This document shows positions 1 to 8,581 of a DNA stretch of 42,651 nt, piece after piece. Source of the DNA: Wenzhouxiangella sp. (GTDB taxonomy: Bacteria > Pseudomonadota > Gammaproteobacteria > Xanthomonadales > Wenzhouxiangellaceae); NCBI GenBank assembly GCA_007694885.1, contig REEW01000071.1, forward strand, positions 1 through 42,651, given 5' to 3'. Within the stretch, counting starts at the first letter, position 1. The number at the start of each line of letters is the position of its first letter. The position numbers were made by a program, and so were the translations under genes. A model generated the notes under the pieces. The model saw only the letters and a list, made by a program, of their open reading frames with translations. It was not told where the DNA came from and made no database searches.

Positions 1-1767
1 CGGCAACCGCGCTTTCCACAGGTGGACGTTGCGGTCGGCCAGCGAGCGCCCCTGCGGGCGCGGCACGCCCTGGCTGGCGCGACCGCGAAAGGTTTCATAA
101 CCCTGGGTGCGCGGGTCGCCCGAGCGGCTGATCACGGCCCGGCGGGCATCGCTGGCCTGGCGCTGAACCGAGAACGGGTCGGCGTACAGCGCGCCGGTCA
201 GCGCCGCTTCCCCTTCCCCGCGCTGGGTGCGTTCCAGCGCAAACCACTCGCCCTGCCCCAGCCGTGCCCGGACCCTCGTCGAGCGGCTGCCCAGCCAGAC
301 ATTGGCGGTCAGGAAGACGCCCTCGTCCAGTTCATCGGGGGTCACCAGGTGGACGTCCGGCAGATCGTGAACCGAGACCGGCGGCACCGGATCGCGCTCG
401 CCTTCGGGGATGGCCATCCACCGGGCCAGTTCCTCATGCCAGGCCCGAAACGCCGGGGTATTGAGCGAGACCCACTGACCGCGGCGCGGATCGAGCCGGG
501 CGCCGCGGTAACGTTCGCGGTACTCGATGCCGTCGAAATCCAGCATCACCACGCCCTTCGGAGCACCCATGCGCTGCAGCGCCATCGGAATGCCGTCGAC
601 ATCGAGGTTGCCCTGCCACCAGGCCCCGGACGCCGCGCCGGCGATGAGGTGCCGGAACGGCAGCGGGCCGACACCGACGTGCTCTTGCCAGCCGGCGTAC
701 CACTCGCCCGGCTCCAGGTTTTCCAGGGTGTGGGTATGGCCGGCCAGCGACAGCGCCGGACGGCCGTCCAGCAGCGCATGGATGTCGGCGGCGTTGTCGG
801 TCAGGTGGACCGGGCGATCGGCATCGCTGAACGAAACCAGCGGGACGTGATGCAGCAACACGACCAGGCGGTCTTCAGGGATGTGCTCGAGCAGGTTGTC
901 CAGCCACTGCATCTGGGTCTGCGAAACACGGCCGTTGTAGCGGGGCCGGTCTTCCAGGCAGAACTCCCGTCCGGGCCGCTGCGCGTCTTCCTCGCCACAG
1001 GGATAGACCACGTTGTTCAAGGCGATGAAGGTGACCTGGCCGATTTCGAACGCGTAGTAGGCCGGCTTGGCCATCCGCCGCCAGGAATCGGCCGAATGGG
1101 CCGGGTCGCTGGCATCGAAATCCATGTCGTGGTTGCCGAACACCAGCCACTGGGGTAGGCCCACGGCCGAACCGACCTGGAGCAAGCGGTCGAGCAGATC
1201 AAGGTCATCCCCGACCACATCGCCCAGGTAGATCATGCAGTCGCCCTCTTCCAGGCCTTCGTCGAGCAGGTCCAGCACCGTGCTGGAACGGAAGAAGCCG
1301 ACCTCATCGTTGGAATAGGTCTGGCTGTCGCCGACGATGGCGCAGCGGAAGTCTTCTCGATCCGAACCCGGCAGCAGGGGAAAGTCGATCTGATCGGGCA
1401 GCGGGCCCGGGTCGGGAAGCCCGCCGAAGCGCAGCGCCTCGGGCGTGCCGCCGGCCTTCCAGGTAAAGGCAAACTGCGGCACCTGGCGATCGTCAACCGG
1501 CACCCGCCAGCCGGACGGCTGGACCACGCTGACGTCCATGTCCGATCGGATCGGCAGCCTATAGCGCCCGTCCTCGTCGGTGATGGTCACGTCCAGCCCG
1601 TTGCTGACCAGCACACCGGCCACGCCGGGCTCGTCGGCCTGGCGCTGGCCGTCGCCGTTGCGATCGTGAAACACCACCCCGGTCACCGAATCGGCCAGCA
1701 GCGGAGCGGCCAGCGCGGCGGTTGCTGCGACAACCAGACATTCAACAATCCACTTCCGGACGGGCAT
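1..1767 (-). CDS. Secreted calcineurin-like metallophosphoesterase (3' end beyond window)
   Basis: The open frame runs from ATG 1767 to the window edge (589 codons, no stop), so the C-terminus is missing. AAGGAG lies 6 nt upstream of the ATG. Residues 1-25 form a signal peptide ending near LLADS, so the protein is exported. Residues about 27-60 form a small beta-domain of the kind preceding calcineurin-type phosphoesterases (GVVFHDRNGDGQ, with an SdrD-B-like calcium-loop look). The catalytic core shows GDSQ (about 146), GDVVGDD (181), GNHD (210), LHH (about 305) and GHTHT (341), the dimetal phosphoesterase ligand set. A further domain follows, as in the MetallophosN/core/MetallophosC architecture. 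By family it hydrolyses phosphoesters in the periplasm or outside the cell; the substrate is unknown. It is followed upstream by the SNF2 gene on the same strand with a 90 bp gap. Confidence 0.85.
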   Translation of the reverse strand, partial: MPVRKWIVECLVVAATAALAAPLLADSVTGVVFHDRNGDGQRQADEPGVAGVLVSNGLDVTITDEDGRYRLPIRSDMDVSVVQPSGWRVPVDDRQVPQFAFTWKAGGTPEALRFGGLPDPGPLPDQIDFPLLPGSDREDFRCAIVGDSQTYSNDEVGFFRSSTVLDLLDEGLEEGDCMIYLGDVVGDDLDLLDRLLQVGSAVGLPQWLVFGNHDMDFDASDPAHSADSWRRMAKPAYYAFEIGQVTFIALNNVVYPCGEEDAQRPGREFCLEDRPRYNGRVSQTQMQWLDNLLEHIPEDRLVVLLHHVPLVSFSDADRPVHLTDNAADIHALLDGRPALSLAGHTHTLENLEPGEWYAGWQEHVGVGPLPFRHLIAGAASGAWWQGNLDVDGIPMALQRMGAPKGVVMLDFDGIEYRERYRGARLDPRRGQWVSLNTPAFRAWHEELARWMAIPEGERDPVPPVSVHDLPDVHLVTPDELDEGVFLTANVWLGSRSTRVRARLGQGEWFALERTQRGEGEAALTGALYADPFSVQRQASDARRAVISRSGDPRTQGYETFRGRASQGVPRPQGRSLADRNVHLWKARLP

Positions 1768-1857
1768 GCATGACTCCTTGTGAACAAAAACACGTGCGGT
1801 ATCCGGGAGGTGCTGGTCAATCATCAGGGCCGCGCCTGCCGCCTGTCAGCGCCGCGC

Positions 1858-4761
1858 CTACTCGGCGGCGAACAGCTGCTCGAGATCGGCCGCGCTCAGC
1901 TCGATGGCCCCGCCGCCGCCCAGCAGGCCCTCGATCAGCTCGCGTTTGCCGGACTGCAGTTGCTGAATCTTGTCCTCGATGGTGTTGTCGGTCAACAGGC
2001 GATACACGAACACCTTCTGATCCTGGCCGATGCGATGCGCGCGGTCGGTCGCCTGATCCTCGACGGCCGGGTTCCACCAGGGATCGTAGTGAATCACGGT
2101 ATCGGCCGCGGTCAGGTTCAGGCCGACTCCGCCGGCCCTGAGACTGATCAAAAACACCGGCGCCCGGCCGCGCTGGAAGGCTTCAACCACCGCCTGCCGA
2201 TCCTGCGTTTGTCCGGTCAGTTTCAGATACTCGATGCCGTGCCGGGTCAGCTCATGCTCGATGAGCTCCAGCATGCTGACAAACTGCGAAAACAGCAGAA
2301 TCCGTCGTCCCTCGATGACCATCTCGGGCACCAGGTCCATCAGCAGCGCAAGCTTGGCCGACGGCGCGCCGACGGCGCCACCCAGCAGGCGCGGATCGCA
2401 GCAGATCTGGCGCAGGCGCAGCAGCGCATCGAGCACCACGATGCGGCCACGCTCCGGGCCGTTGACGCGAAACGCCTTGCGCACGCGCTCGAGCATCTCC
2501 GCGCGCACCGAATCGTAGAGTCTGAGCTGGGCGCCGCCAAGCGGCACGCTGCGCACGATTTCGGTTTTGGCCGGCAGTTCCGGCGCCACCTCGGCCTTGG
2601 TTCGGCGCAGGAAGAACGGCCGGATGCGCCGGCCAAGCTGGACCCGGCGCTTCTCGTCGCCGCCCTTTTCGATCGGCTGCCGGAAATGGGAGCGAAACTG
2701 CGCATCCGAGCCCAGCAGGCCGGGCATCAGGAAGTCGAACTGGCTCCACAGTTCACTGAGGTTGTTTTCCAGCGGCGTTCCGGTCAGGCACAGCCGGTGG
2801 CGGGCAGAGAGCTGGCGCGCAGAACGGCTGGCCCGGGTGCGCGCGTTCTTGATCGCCTGGGCTTCATCGAGGATGAGCAGGTGCCAATGCGCTTTTTTCA
2901 ACCAGGCCAGGTCGCGCACCAGCAACGGGTAGGTGGTCAGCACCAGGTCGGCGTCCTCGATCCACTGGAACTCGCCGCGCCGCTTGGGCCCGTGCAGCAG
3001 CAGGACCCTGAGTTCGGGCGCAAAGCGCCGCGCCTCGCTGCGCCAGTTGAACATCAGGCTGGTCGGTGCCACGACCAGGGCCGGCCGATCGAGGCGGCCG
3101 CTTTGTTTTTCGAGCAGTATGTGGGCCAGCGTCTGAATGGTCTTTCCCAGCCCCATGTCATCGGCCAGAATGCCGCCAAAACCCGCCTCGCGCAGAAACT
3201 GCAGCCAGCCCAGGCCGTAGCGTTGATAGTCGCGCAGGCGAGCGTTCAGCCCGCGCGGCTCGCGCAGCGGGCTCAGCCGATCCAGGCGGTCGAGGCGCAG
3301 TGCGGTGTCGGCGAGATCGGCGTCGCCGACCAGGGTCCAGGCCGGTTCCAGCCGGGCCAGTTCGGCCAGGCGGGCTCGCCGTACCCGAAGCCTCCCGCCC
3401 GGCAGGGATTGCTGCGGATCGGCCAGTTCGACCAGTGTCGTCAGAGCCCGGCGGACGCGCCGGGTCGGAACGGCAACAACCCGCCGACCGACCGGAAGCA
3501 GGACGTCCCTGCCCTCGTCACGGCCCTCCAGCACGGTTTGCAACAGCATGGGCGTGGCCTGCCGGGCCCAGTCCGCCAGCGCTTCCAGGACGGCGAGATG
3601 TTCCGGTCCGGACTGGACCTGCAAATCCACGGCCGTCCATTCTTCGCCAGCCCTGGCCAGGCGACACAACCAGCGCTGCGGCACCACGAGCTCCAGCAGC
3701 AGGCCCTGTGCCGTGGTCACCTGCCAGCCGCGCGCGGCCAGGCGTTGCAGCCCCAGCTGCGCATCCACCCATGCCTCGGTCAGCCGGTCGCGCCGTTCGG
3801 GCACCAGCAGCCCGCTGTCGCCGGGCTGGTAGTCGAAGCGCTCGTCGGCCGCCAGCGCAACCAGGCCCAGGTCCTCGAGCGCTCCCATGCACTGCTCTTC
3901 GAAAGCCAAATCCCTTTCGGCGCTGAGCACCTGCCGCGGCCCGCCGGCGCCGTCCTCGCCCAGCAGTTTCGAGCCGCCTTCATGATCCCACGGCAAGGAA
4001 AGCTCGCCGTATCGAAAACTCAAGGCCGCCGCCGGCAATTCGATGAAGCGACCGCCGGTTCCCACCCGCACATTGACCAGGCGAACATGGGGCTCAGGCC
4101 TGCCCGACTGCACGGTTTCGACCCGAACCGGCACCGGCTCCGGCAAAGCGCTGTCGTGTTTGCGGATCTGGTCGGCGATGCGGGTCGATTCATCGGGGCC
4201 GATGCGTCCCAGCCCTCGCAAGCGCGACACCTGATCGGGCTCGCGGCGGGGCCGGAGCGGTCGGCACAGTCCCGTGTCTGGATCCAGCGCCCAGGACGAG
4301 CGCAGCGGCAATTGCAGGCTGGCCTTGGCCAGCCCGGCATCAGCCAGGTCGAAGCGCAATTCCTGGGTGCCGTCCTGGCGCAGCAGCCAGTACACGTCCG
4401 CACCGACCGGAGCGCCCAGGCGCAAGGCAGGGCCTTCCGGCGAACGCCAGCGGCAGCGACCCGTTTCGATCAGCGCATGGAACAGATTGTCGGCAGAGGC
4501 CGGAATCGGATACCAGGTCAGGCCACTCAGCATTTCCGAGCGCTCGGCCAGTTCGTGAAGGATGCGAAAGTCTTCGTCGGTCAAATAATTCGGCGGCGTT
4601 TCCTGCTCGAGCAGGCTGAGCGGCAGCGGCACCACCTCGCCGATCACTCCGGCCAGCGGTGAACGCACGGGGCTGACGCTCAGTTCGCCGTCGGGCGAAA
4701 GCTGCAGCAGGTAGAGCAGCTTGTGGCGAGGGCGCATGCGCTGGGCGGGTCCACGATGCAC
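1858..4761 (-). CDS. SNF2-family DEAD/DEAH-box helicase (HepA/RapA-like)
   Basis: A 967-residue SNF2/Swi2 ATPase. The N-terminal half (about 1-480) has no motif I recognise. The C-terminal half is a complete two-lobe SF2 motor: Walker A in DDMGLGKT (about 535), DEAQ box (about 630), LTGTPLENN motif III, SLRAGGVGLNLT motif V and TDRAHRIGQ motif VI (about 903). This class translocates on double-stranded DNA and displaces bound proteins or stalled RNA polymerase. No SWIM zinc finger was seen. The GTG at 4761 lies 15 nt after the stop of the upstream DUF2007-like gene, so they probably share a transcript. ATG 4737 is an alternative start; neither has a strong Shine-Dalgarno. The long opposite-strand frame across this gene is a GC-rich shadow. 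Confidence 0.88.
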   Translation of the reverse strand: MHRGPAQRMRPRHKLLYLLQLSPDGELSVSPVRSPLAGVIGEVVPLPLSLLEQETPPNYLTDEDFRILHELAERSEMLSGLTWYPIPASADNLFHALIETGRCRWRSPEGPALRLGAPVGADVYWLLRQDGTQELRFDLADAGLAKASLQLPLRSSWALDPDTGLCRPLRPRREPDQVSRLRGLGRIGPDESTRIADQIRKHDSALPEPVPVRVETVQSGRPEPHVRLVNVRVGTGGRFIELPAAALSFRYGELSLPWDHEGGSKLLGEDGAGGPRQVLSAERDLAFEEQCMGALEDLGLVALAADERFDYQPGDSGLLVPERRDRLTEAWVDAQLGLQRLAARGWQVTTAQGLLLELVVPQRWLCRLARAGEEWTAVDLQVQSGPEHLAVLEALADWARQATPMLLQTVLEGRDEGRDVLLPVGRRVVAVPTRRVRRALTTLVELADPQQSLPGGRLRVRRARLAELARLEPAWTLVGDADLADTALRLDRLDRLSPLREPRGLNARLRDYQRYGLGWLQFLREAGFGGILADDMGLGKTIQTLAHILLEKQSGRLDRPALVVAPTSLMFNWRSEARRFAPELRVLLLHGPKRRGEFQWIEDADLVLTTYPLLVRDLAWLKKAHWHLLILDEAQAIKNARTRASRSARQLSARHRLCLTGTPLENNLSELWSQFDFLMPGLLGSDAQFRSHFRQPIEKGGDEKRRVQLGRRIRPFFLRRTKAEVAPELPAKTEIVRSVPLGGAQLRLYDSVRAEMLERVRKAFRVNGPERGRIVVLDALLRLRQICCDPRLLGGAVGAPSAKLALLMDLVPEMVIEGRRILLFSQFVSMLELIEHELTRHGIEYLKLTGQTQDRQAVVEAFQRGRAPVFLISLRAGGVGLNLTAADTVIHYDPWWNPAVEDQATDRAHRIGQDQKVFVYRLLTDNTIEDKIQQLQSGKRELIEGLLGGGGAIELSAADLEQLFAAE

Positions 4762-4776
4762 GGTCCGGACCGCCTG

Positions 4777-5133
4777 CTACAGATCCAGCCGCAAAACCAG
4801 CACCAGCACCGCCACCAGCAACGCCAGGGTCAGCAGCAACCCGCGAATCAGACTTCGTCGCGCCCTGGCCGGGCCTTCCGTCTCCAGTTCGTGCATGCCC
4901 TTCTCGTCAAGCGCATGGTCGGGATGATGATCCGGATCCTGCAACAAGCGCTGGGCATCCTCGTACTGCGAAGTCAGCACAGCCCAAACGGCCGCGCGAG
5001 CACCATCGCGGTGAGCCAGGCCTGGACGCAGCGTGGTCAACTCGGATACATGGGTCGCGATGCCGCGCGAGCGCAGGAAAGCCGCGCGCTCCTCAGCCTC
5101 GGGTACAGAAGGATAACGGGCTATCAGTCGCAC
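4777..5133 (-). CDS. Small DUF2007-like protein with C-terminal membrane helix
   Basis: 118 residues. The N-terminal 65 residues resemble the DUF2007 'putative signal transducing' domain: a ferredoxin-like fold start (MRLIARYPSVPEAEERAAF), a mid-domain SRGIATHVSE, and a closing VLTSQYEDAQRLLQ helix. A charged linker follows, then one strongly hydrophobic helix at about 95-116 ending in RLDL at the C-terminus, so the domain is likely cytoplasmic and tail-anchored in the inner membrane. The gene sits 15 nt upstream of the SNF2 helicase in the same direction. Function is unknown; the family assignment rests on pattern only. Confidence 0.6.
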   Translation of the reverse strand: MRLIARYPSVPEAEERAAFLRSRGIATHVSELTTLRPGLAHRDGARAAVWAVLTSQYEDAQRLLQDPDHHPDHALDEKGMHELETEGPARARRSLIRGLLLTLALLVAVLVLVLRLDL

Positions 5134-5228
5134 GCTGCATCCATGGGAGGGTCCGGGTCAGCGGATGATTCTAGCCCGGATCGCGGACTCGGCTCGGGCT
5201 GGTCCGGCGCGGACAACTCGGCGATCCT

Positions 5229-5609
5229 CTACTCCTTGCCGGTCCGGATGCCAGCCCAGATCAGGACCAGCCAGCCGAACATCAGGCTGACCCCGCCCAG
5301 CGGGGTCACGTAGGTCAGCGAATGAATGCCGGTCAGGGCGGCTGCATAAATGCTGAAGCTGAACAGCACGGTGCCGCCGAGCAGAAAATAGGCCGCCATG
5401 GAAATCCAGCGCGTGGGCCGAATGCCGGCCGAAAGGCTCAAACCCAGGGCGGTAATGACCAGCGCTCCGACCTGGTGGTATCGCACCGCGGTCATCACCC
5501 AGCGCCAGACTTCGTCGTCGACTCGGTGCTGCAGAAGGTGTTCCGCCGAGGCGCCAACGGCTACGGAGAGAAAGCCGAGGATCGCCCCGGCGATGAGAAC
5601 CGGATTCAT
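5229..5609 (-). CDS. DUF423 family inner-membrane protein (YgdD-like)
   Basis: 126 residues with about four hydrophobic helices (3-22, 42-62, 68-88, 98-120). The spacing and the motifs GASAEHLL near residue 20 and W-x5-AVRYHQVGAL at about 38-50 match the DUF423/YgdD family, which has the typical length of 120-130 residues and the signature G(A/S)xG(A/S)H...YHxxxA. Biochemical role is unknown; it is predicted to sit in the inner membrane. The gene precedes the DUF2007-like gene by 95 bp on the same strand. Confidence 0.75.
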   Translation of the reverse strand: MNPVLIAGAILGFLSVAVGASAEHLLQHRVDDEVWRWVMTAVRYHQVGALVITALGLSLSAGIRPTRWISMAAYFLLGGTVLFSFSIYAAALTGIHSLTYVTPLGGVSLMFGWLVLIWAGIRTGKE

Positions 5610-5700
5610 GGCATCTCGTGTACTGGAAAACCAACCGAAAGTATGACCGACGACCGATCAGCAGCGTGACAACACCGGCCGGGCCGGCACCGCCGCTGGC

Positions 5701-6186
5701 CTACCAGCCGCGCGTTCCCGGACCGCCCTTGAACGGGCCGGTCACCCAGGAGGTGATCCAGCCGCCGTAAAAGTCGCCCTCCTGGGGCTGAATTCGTTCA
5801 CCAGCGACGTAGCAGGCCTCAACCCGGCCGGCGTAGAAGGACACGTAGTCCCGAATTCTTTCGTCTTTCGGCTCGGGGTATGCCCAGCAGACGTCGCGAA
5901 TCAGCCCGTCTGCGGTGCGCAGATGCCAGTAGCGCGCCTGCCCTTTCCATTCACAGAAGGTACGGGTTTGACTGGGTTCCAGGCACTCGAAGTCGACCGC
6001 ATCCGGCGGAAAGTAAAAGCACGGCGGATGGGAGGTTTCGAGCACGCGCACGCCGGCGCTAGTCTCGGCCAGCGTCCTGGTGCCGTGAACCACCTTCAGC
6101 GGCCAGTCGACCGCTTCCAGGCGCGGCGGACGAGGATAATCCCAGACCGACTCTCGCTCGGGCAATGGGCTGATGGAATCATTCAT
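5701..6186 (-). CDS. DUF427 domain protein
   Basis: 161 residues from ATG 6186. The DUF427 (PF04248) fold is recognisable in VVHGTRTLAETSAG, VLETSHPPCFYFPPDAV, TFCEWKGQARYW and the closing Y-x2-RVEACYVAGERI. These are beta-tunnel proteins found throughout bacteria with no firmly established reaction. The frame stays open upstream to 6294, but the extra 36 codons are basic, unlike the family, and would run into the Fur-box promoter of the divergent bfd, so ATG 6186 is preferred. Cytoplasmic; no signal or membrane segment. Confidence 0.75.
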   Translation of the reverse strand: MNDSISPLPERESVWDYPRPPRLEAVDWPLKVVHGTRTLAETSAGVRVLETSHPPCFYFPPDAVDFECLEPSQTRTFCEWKGQARYWHLRTADGLIRDVCWAYPEPKDERIRDYVSFYAGRVEACYVAGERIQPQEGDFYGGWITSWVTGPFKGGPGTRGW

Positions 6187-6287
6187 GGTTGCAGCAGCGT
6201 TGGATGACCAGCGCCAAGGATGGCCGCAGTGCAGTGAACGGCGGACGAATTTGCCAGATTTTGAGCGAAATTTGATCTGGATCAATA

Positions 6288-6314
6288 TTGACAATCATTC
6301 TCATTTCGTATAAT
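6288..6314 (+). promoter_or_regulatory. Promoter of bfd overlapped by a Fur box
   Basis: A perfect -35 hexamer TTGACA (6288-6293) and perfect -10 TATAAT (6309-6314) are separated by 15 bp. Across the spacer, 6290-6305 reads GACAATCATTCTCATT, which on the other strand matches 13 of 16 bases of the core of the Fur consensus (AATGATAATCATTATC). Iron-bound Fur would therefore block this promoter and release it under iron limitation, the known logic for bfd. The short spacer is unusual. The predicted transcript start (about 6320-6322) lies only 3-5 bases before the ATG. Confidence 0.7.
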
Positions 6315-6324
6315 TTCAACCATC

Positions 6325-6531
6325 ATGTACGTATGCATCTGCAATCGCCTCAAGGAAGACCTCATTCGGTCGCTGGCCGAGCAAGGCTTGGGCTTTGAGG
6401 AAATCCAGGCCATCACCGGCTGCTCGAACACCTGCGGGAGCTGCCGCTCCTACGCCGAGGACCTGGTTCTTTCCGCTCAGATCCGCCCGCACAAACCGCT
6501 GAGTCTGCACGTATTGGCCGGTACGGGCTAG
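6325..6531 (+). CDS. bfd: Bacterioferritin-associated ferredoxin Bfd
   Basis: 68 residues. Cys4 and Cys6 (VCIC) and the later CGSC pair, in the GCSNTCGSC segment, give the CxC...CxxC set that holds the [2Fe-2S] cluster of the BFD-like Fer2 domain. Bfd docks on bacterioferritin and passes electrons to the haem to release stored iron; the ferritin gene bfr follows 90 bp downstream. Length matches E. coli Bfd (64). There is no Shine-Dalgarno before ATG 6325, and the promoter places the transcript start within a few bases of the ATG, so the message may be leaderless. Confidence 0.9.
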   Translation: MYVCICNRLKEDLIRSLAEQGLGFEEIQAITGCSNTCGSCRSYAEDLVLSAQIRPHKPLSLHVLAGTG

Positions 6532-6621
6532 AGCACCCTCCCTGTCACCGTTGCGCTCGCTGCTTTTCCGGCGGCTGCGTTATAGTATTGCTCGCGCGAA
6601 ACATCAAAAAAAGGATTCGAA

Positions 6622-7104
6622 ATGAAAGGCGACCCGAAAATCATCGACTGGCTCAACAAGGCGCTGAAGGCCGAGCTGACTGCCATCAATCAGTATTTCC
6701 TGCACTCGCGGATGTACGAAGATTGGGGTTTTGATCACCTGGCAAAAAAGGAGTACGAAGAGTCGATCGAGGAGATGCAGCACGCAGACAAGATCATCAA
6801 GCGCATCCTCCTGCTGGAAGGGCTTCCCAACCTTCAGGACCTGGGACGTCTGCGCATCGGCGAAACGCCGAAAGAGGCGTTGCAGTGCGACCTGGCGCTC
6901 GAGCTCGACGCCATTCCCATGTACCGGGACGCCGTGGAATACGCCGAAAGCTGCCGGGACTACGTCAGCCGCGATCTGTTCCAGACCATCCTCGACGACG
7001 AGGAAGGCCACGTCGACTGGCTGGAAACCCAACTCGGCCTGATCGACAAGATCGGCGAGCAGAATTACTTCCAGACTCAGGTGGCGCCGGCCGACGAAGC
7101 CTGA
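6622..7104 (+). CDS. bfr: Bacterioferritin
   Basis: 160 residues, the length of classical bacterioferritin. All ferroxidase-centre ligands are present at E. coli positions: E18, E51, H54, E94, E127 and H130. M52, the haem b axial ligand between subunit pairs, is also kept, so this is a haem-binding bacterioferritin and not a haem-free ferritin. It assembles as a 24-subunit cytoplasmic shell that oxidises and stores iron; the partner Bfd lies directly upstream. AAGGA is well placed before the ATG. A TATAGT at 6581-6586 could be the -10 of a separate promoter, but no matching -35 was found. Confidence 0.96.
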   Translation: MKGDPKIIDWLNKALKAELTAINQYFLHSRMYEDWGFDHLAKKEYEESIEEMQHADKIIKRILLLEGLPNLQDLGRLRIGETPKEALQCDLALELDAIPMYRDAVEYAESCRDYVSRDLFQTILDDEEGHVDWLETQLGLIDKIGEQNYFQTQVAPADEA

Positions 7105-7120
7105 ACCATCCGCCATGTCA

Positions 7121-7148
7121 AAGGGGGCTCAGTCCGAGCCCCCTTTTT
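7121..7148. terminator. Terminator shared by bfr and the convergent FAD oxidase gene
   Basis: An 8-bp perfect stem GGGGGCTC (7123-7130) / GAGCCCCC (7136-7143) with a 5-base loop is followed by TTTTT on the plus strand. On the minus strand the tail is only a short T-run. The stem overlaps the last codons (Gly-Gly-Ser-Asp-stop) of the minus-strand gene ending at 7129. Confidence 0.85.
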
Positions 7149-8562
7149 CCATCCGAACAATTTTTCCGGGATTGAGCAGATTGCCAGGGTCAAGCGCCCG
7201 CTTGATCCTGCGCATCTTCTCCAGCCTCACCGGATCACCCAGTTCTTCGAGTCGATCGCGACGCAACAGCCCGATGCCGTGTTCGGCGGCGATCGATCCG
7301 CCGGCCTCGAGCACCCGGGCAAACACCGTCTCGTTGATTTGCGGTTCCAGCGCCCGGAACGCCTCGGCGCTCAGCGAGCGTGGCTGGGTCAGATTGAAGT
7401 GCAGATTGCCGTCGCCAACGTGGCCGAACACGCAGGGCCGCAGTCCGGAAACAACGGTTTCCAGCTCCTCCAGAGTGGAATCAATGAAAGCTGGCATCGC
7501 AGCCGTCGGCACCGAAATGTCGTGCTTGAGACTGAGCCCGCCAACCGCCTGCGCGTCCGAAATCGACTCGCGCAACAGCCAGAACGCCTCGGCCTGCTGG
7601 CGGCTCTCGGCAATGGCGGCATCGCCGACTTCGCCGGCGCTCAAGGCCTCTTCCAGCACCTTCACAACGGCCTCGCGCAACCACTCGCCTACGACGCTGG
7701 ACTCGCAGTCCATCAGCACGTGCCAGCCGGCGCCCGGGTCCACTGGACAGCGCGCGTTGCCGAGGTGAGTAAGCACAAACTCGATGGCCAGGGCCGGCAT
7801 CAACTCGAATGCAGTCAGGGTTTCACCCAGCGCGGCCCGGGCCCGCCGCAGCACGGCCACCGCCGCGGCCGGCGACGCCACGGTCAGCCAAATGACTTCG
7901 CGCTGTCGCGCCAGCGGTTTCAGGGCCAGCGTCGCGGCTGTGATGATTGCCAGCGTACCTTCCGATCCAGCCAGCAGCTGGGCCAGGTTGTAGCCGCTGT
8001 TGTCCTTGCGCAGAGACGACAATCCGGACCATACACGGCCATCGGCAAACACCGCCTCCAGGCCCAGCAACATGGCCCGGGCGTTTCCAAAACGAATGGT
8101 TTCATTGCCGCCGGCATTGGTTGCCAGCACGCCGCCAATGGTGGCCGAGCCACCCGAGGCCAGTGCCAGCGGAAGCCGCAGGCCGGCTTCATGCGCGGCC
8201 AGGGCTGCCTGTTCCAGGGTGCATCCGGCCTCGACCGTCATGCTGGCCGAATCGACGTCGATGCTTCGAATCGAGCGCATGCGCTCGAGACTGACGATCA
8301 GTTCGCGCCGCTCGCCGCACGCGACAGCGCCGCCGACCAGACCGGTGTTGCCGCCCTGCGGCACCATGGCAATGCGGTGCGCGGCACAGATTTCAACCAG
8401 GCCGGAAAGCTCCCCGGTGGTGCACGGCCGTGCCACCGCCAGCGCCAACGAGCGATAGCGACCACGCCACTCTTGCTCGTAGCGCGAGAGGTCGTCGCTC
8501 GGCGTCAGCACCCCCCCCGGACCGAGCAGGCCACGCAGTTTCGATAGCGCCGCACTGTTCAC
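7129..8562 (-). CDS. FAD-linked 2-hydroxyacid dehydrogenase (GlcD / D-2-hydroxyglutarate dehydrogenase type)
   Basis: 477 residues. The N-terminal FAD-binding type 4 (PCMH) domain carries the flavin pyrophosphate loop PQGGNTGLVGGAV (about 75-87) and SGGSATIGG. The C-terminal FAD-oxidase domain carries VFGHVGDGNLHFNL (about 380) and the active-site region AAEHGIGLLRRD. These features place it with D-2-hydroxyglutarate / D-lactate / glycolate GlcD-type dehydrogenases, which oxidise D-2-hydroxyacids and pass electrons to an acceptor. The exact substrate cannot be read from the sequence. It starts at GTG 8562 with CCGGAG about 8 nt upstream, 19 nt after pepQ, so the two are likely co-transcribed. 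Confidence 0.88.
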   Translation of the reverse strand: MNSAALSKLRGLLGPGGVLTPSDDLSRYEQEWRGRYRSLALAVARPCTTGELSGLVEICAAHRIAMVPQGGNTGLVGGAVACGERRELIVSLERMRSIRSIDVDSASMTVEAGCTLEQAALAAHEAGLRLPLALASGGSATIGGVLATNAGGNETIRFGNARAMLLGLEAVFADGRVWSGLSSLRKDNSGYNLAQLLAGSEGTLAIITAATLALKPLARQREVIWLTVASPAAAVAVLRRARAALGETLTAFELMPALAIEFVLTHLGNARCPVDPGAGWHVLMDCESSVVGEWLREAVVKVLEEALSAGEVGDAAIAESRQQAEAFWLLRESISDAQAVGGLSLKHDISVPTAAMPAFIDSTLEELETVVSGLRPCVFGHVGDGNLHFNLTQPRSLSAEAFRALEPQINETVFARVLEAGGSIAAEHGIGLLRRDRLEELGDPVRLEKMRRIKRALDPGNLLNPGKIVRMEKGGSD

Positions 8563-8581
8563 GACCGCGACTCCGGCGAAC

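Noticed and set aside
22-1158. 378-codon plus-strand frame at the window start
   Set aside because: Opposite strand of the phosphoesterase, which has all metal-binding motifs, a signal peptide and a ribosome site.
1780-4662. 960-codon open frame on the plus strand opposite the SNF2 gene
   Set aside because: It mirrors the helicase codon pattern in GC-rich DNA, shows no domain and no ribosome site, and the minus-strand protein has a full set of helicase motifs.
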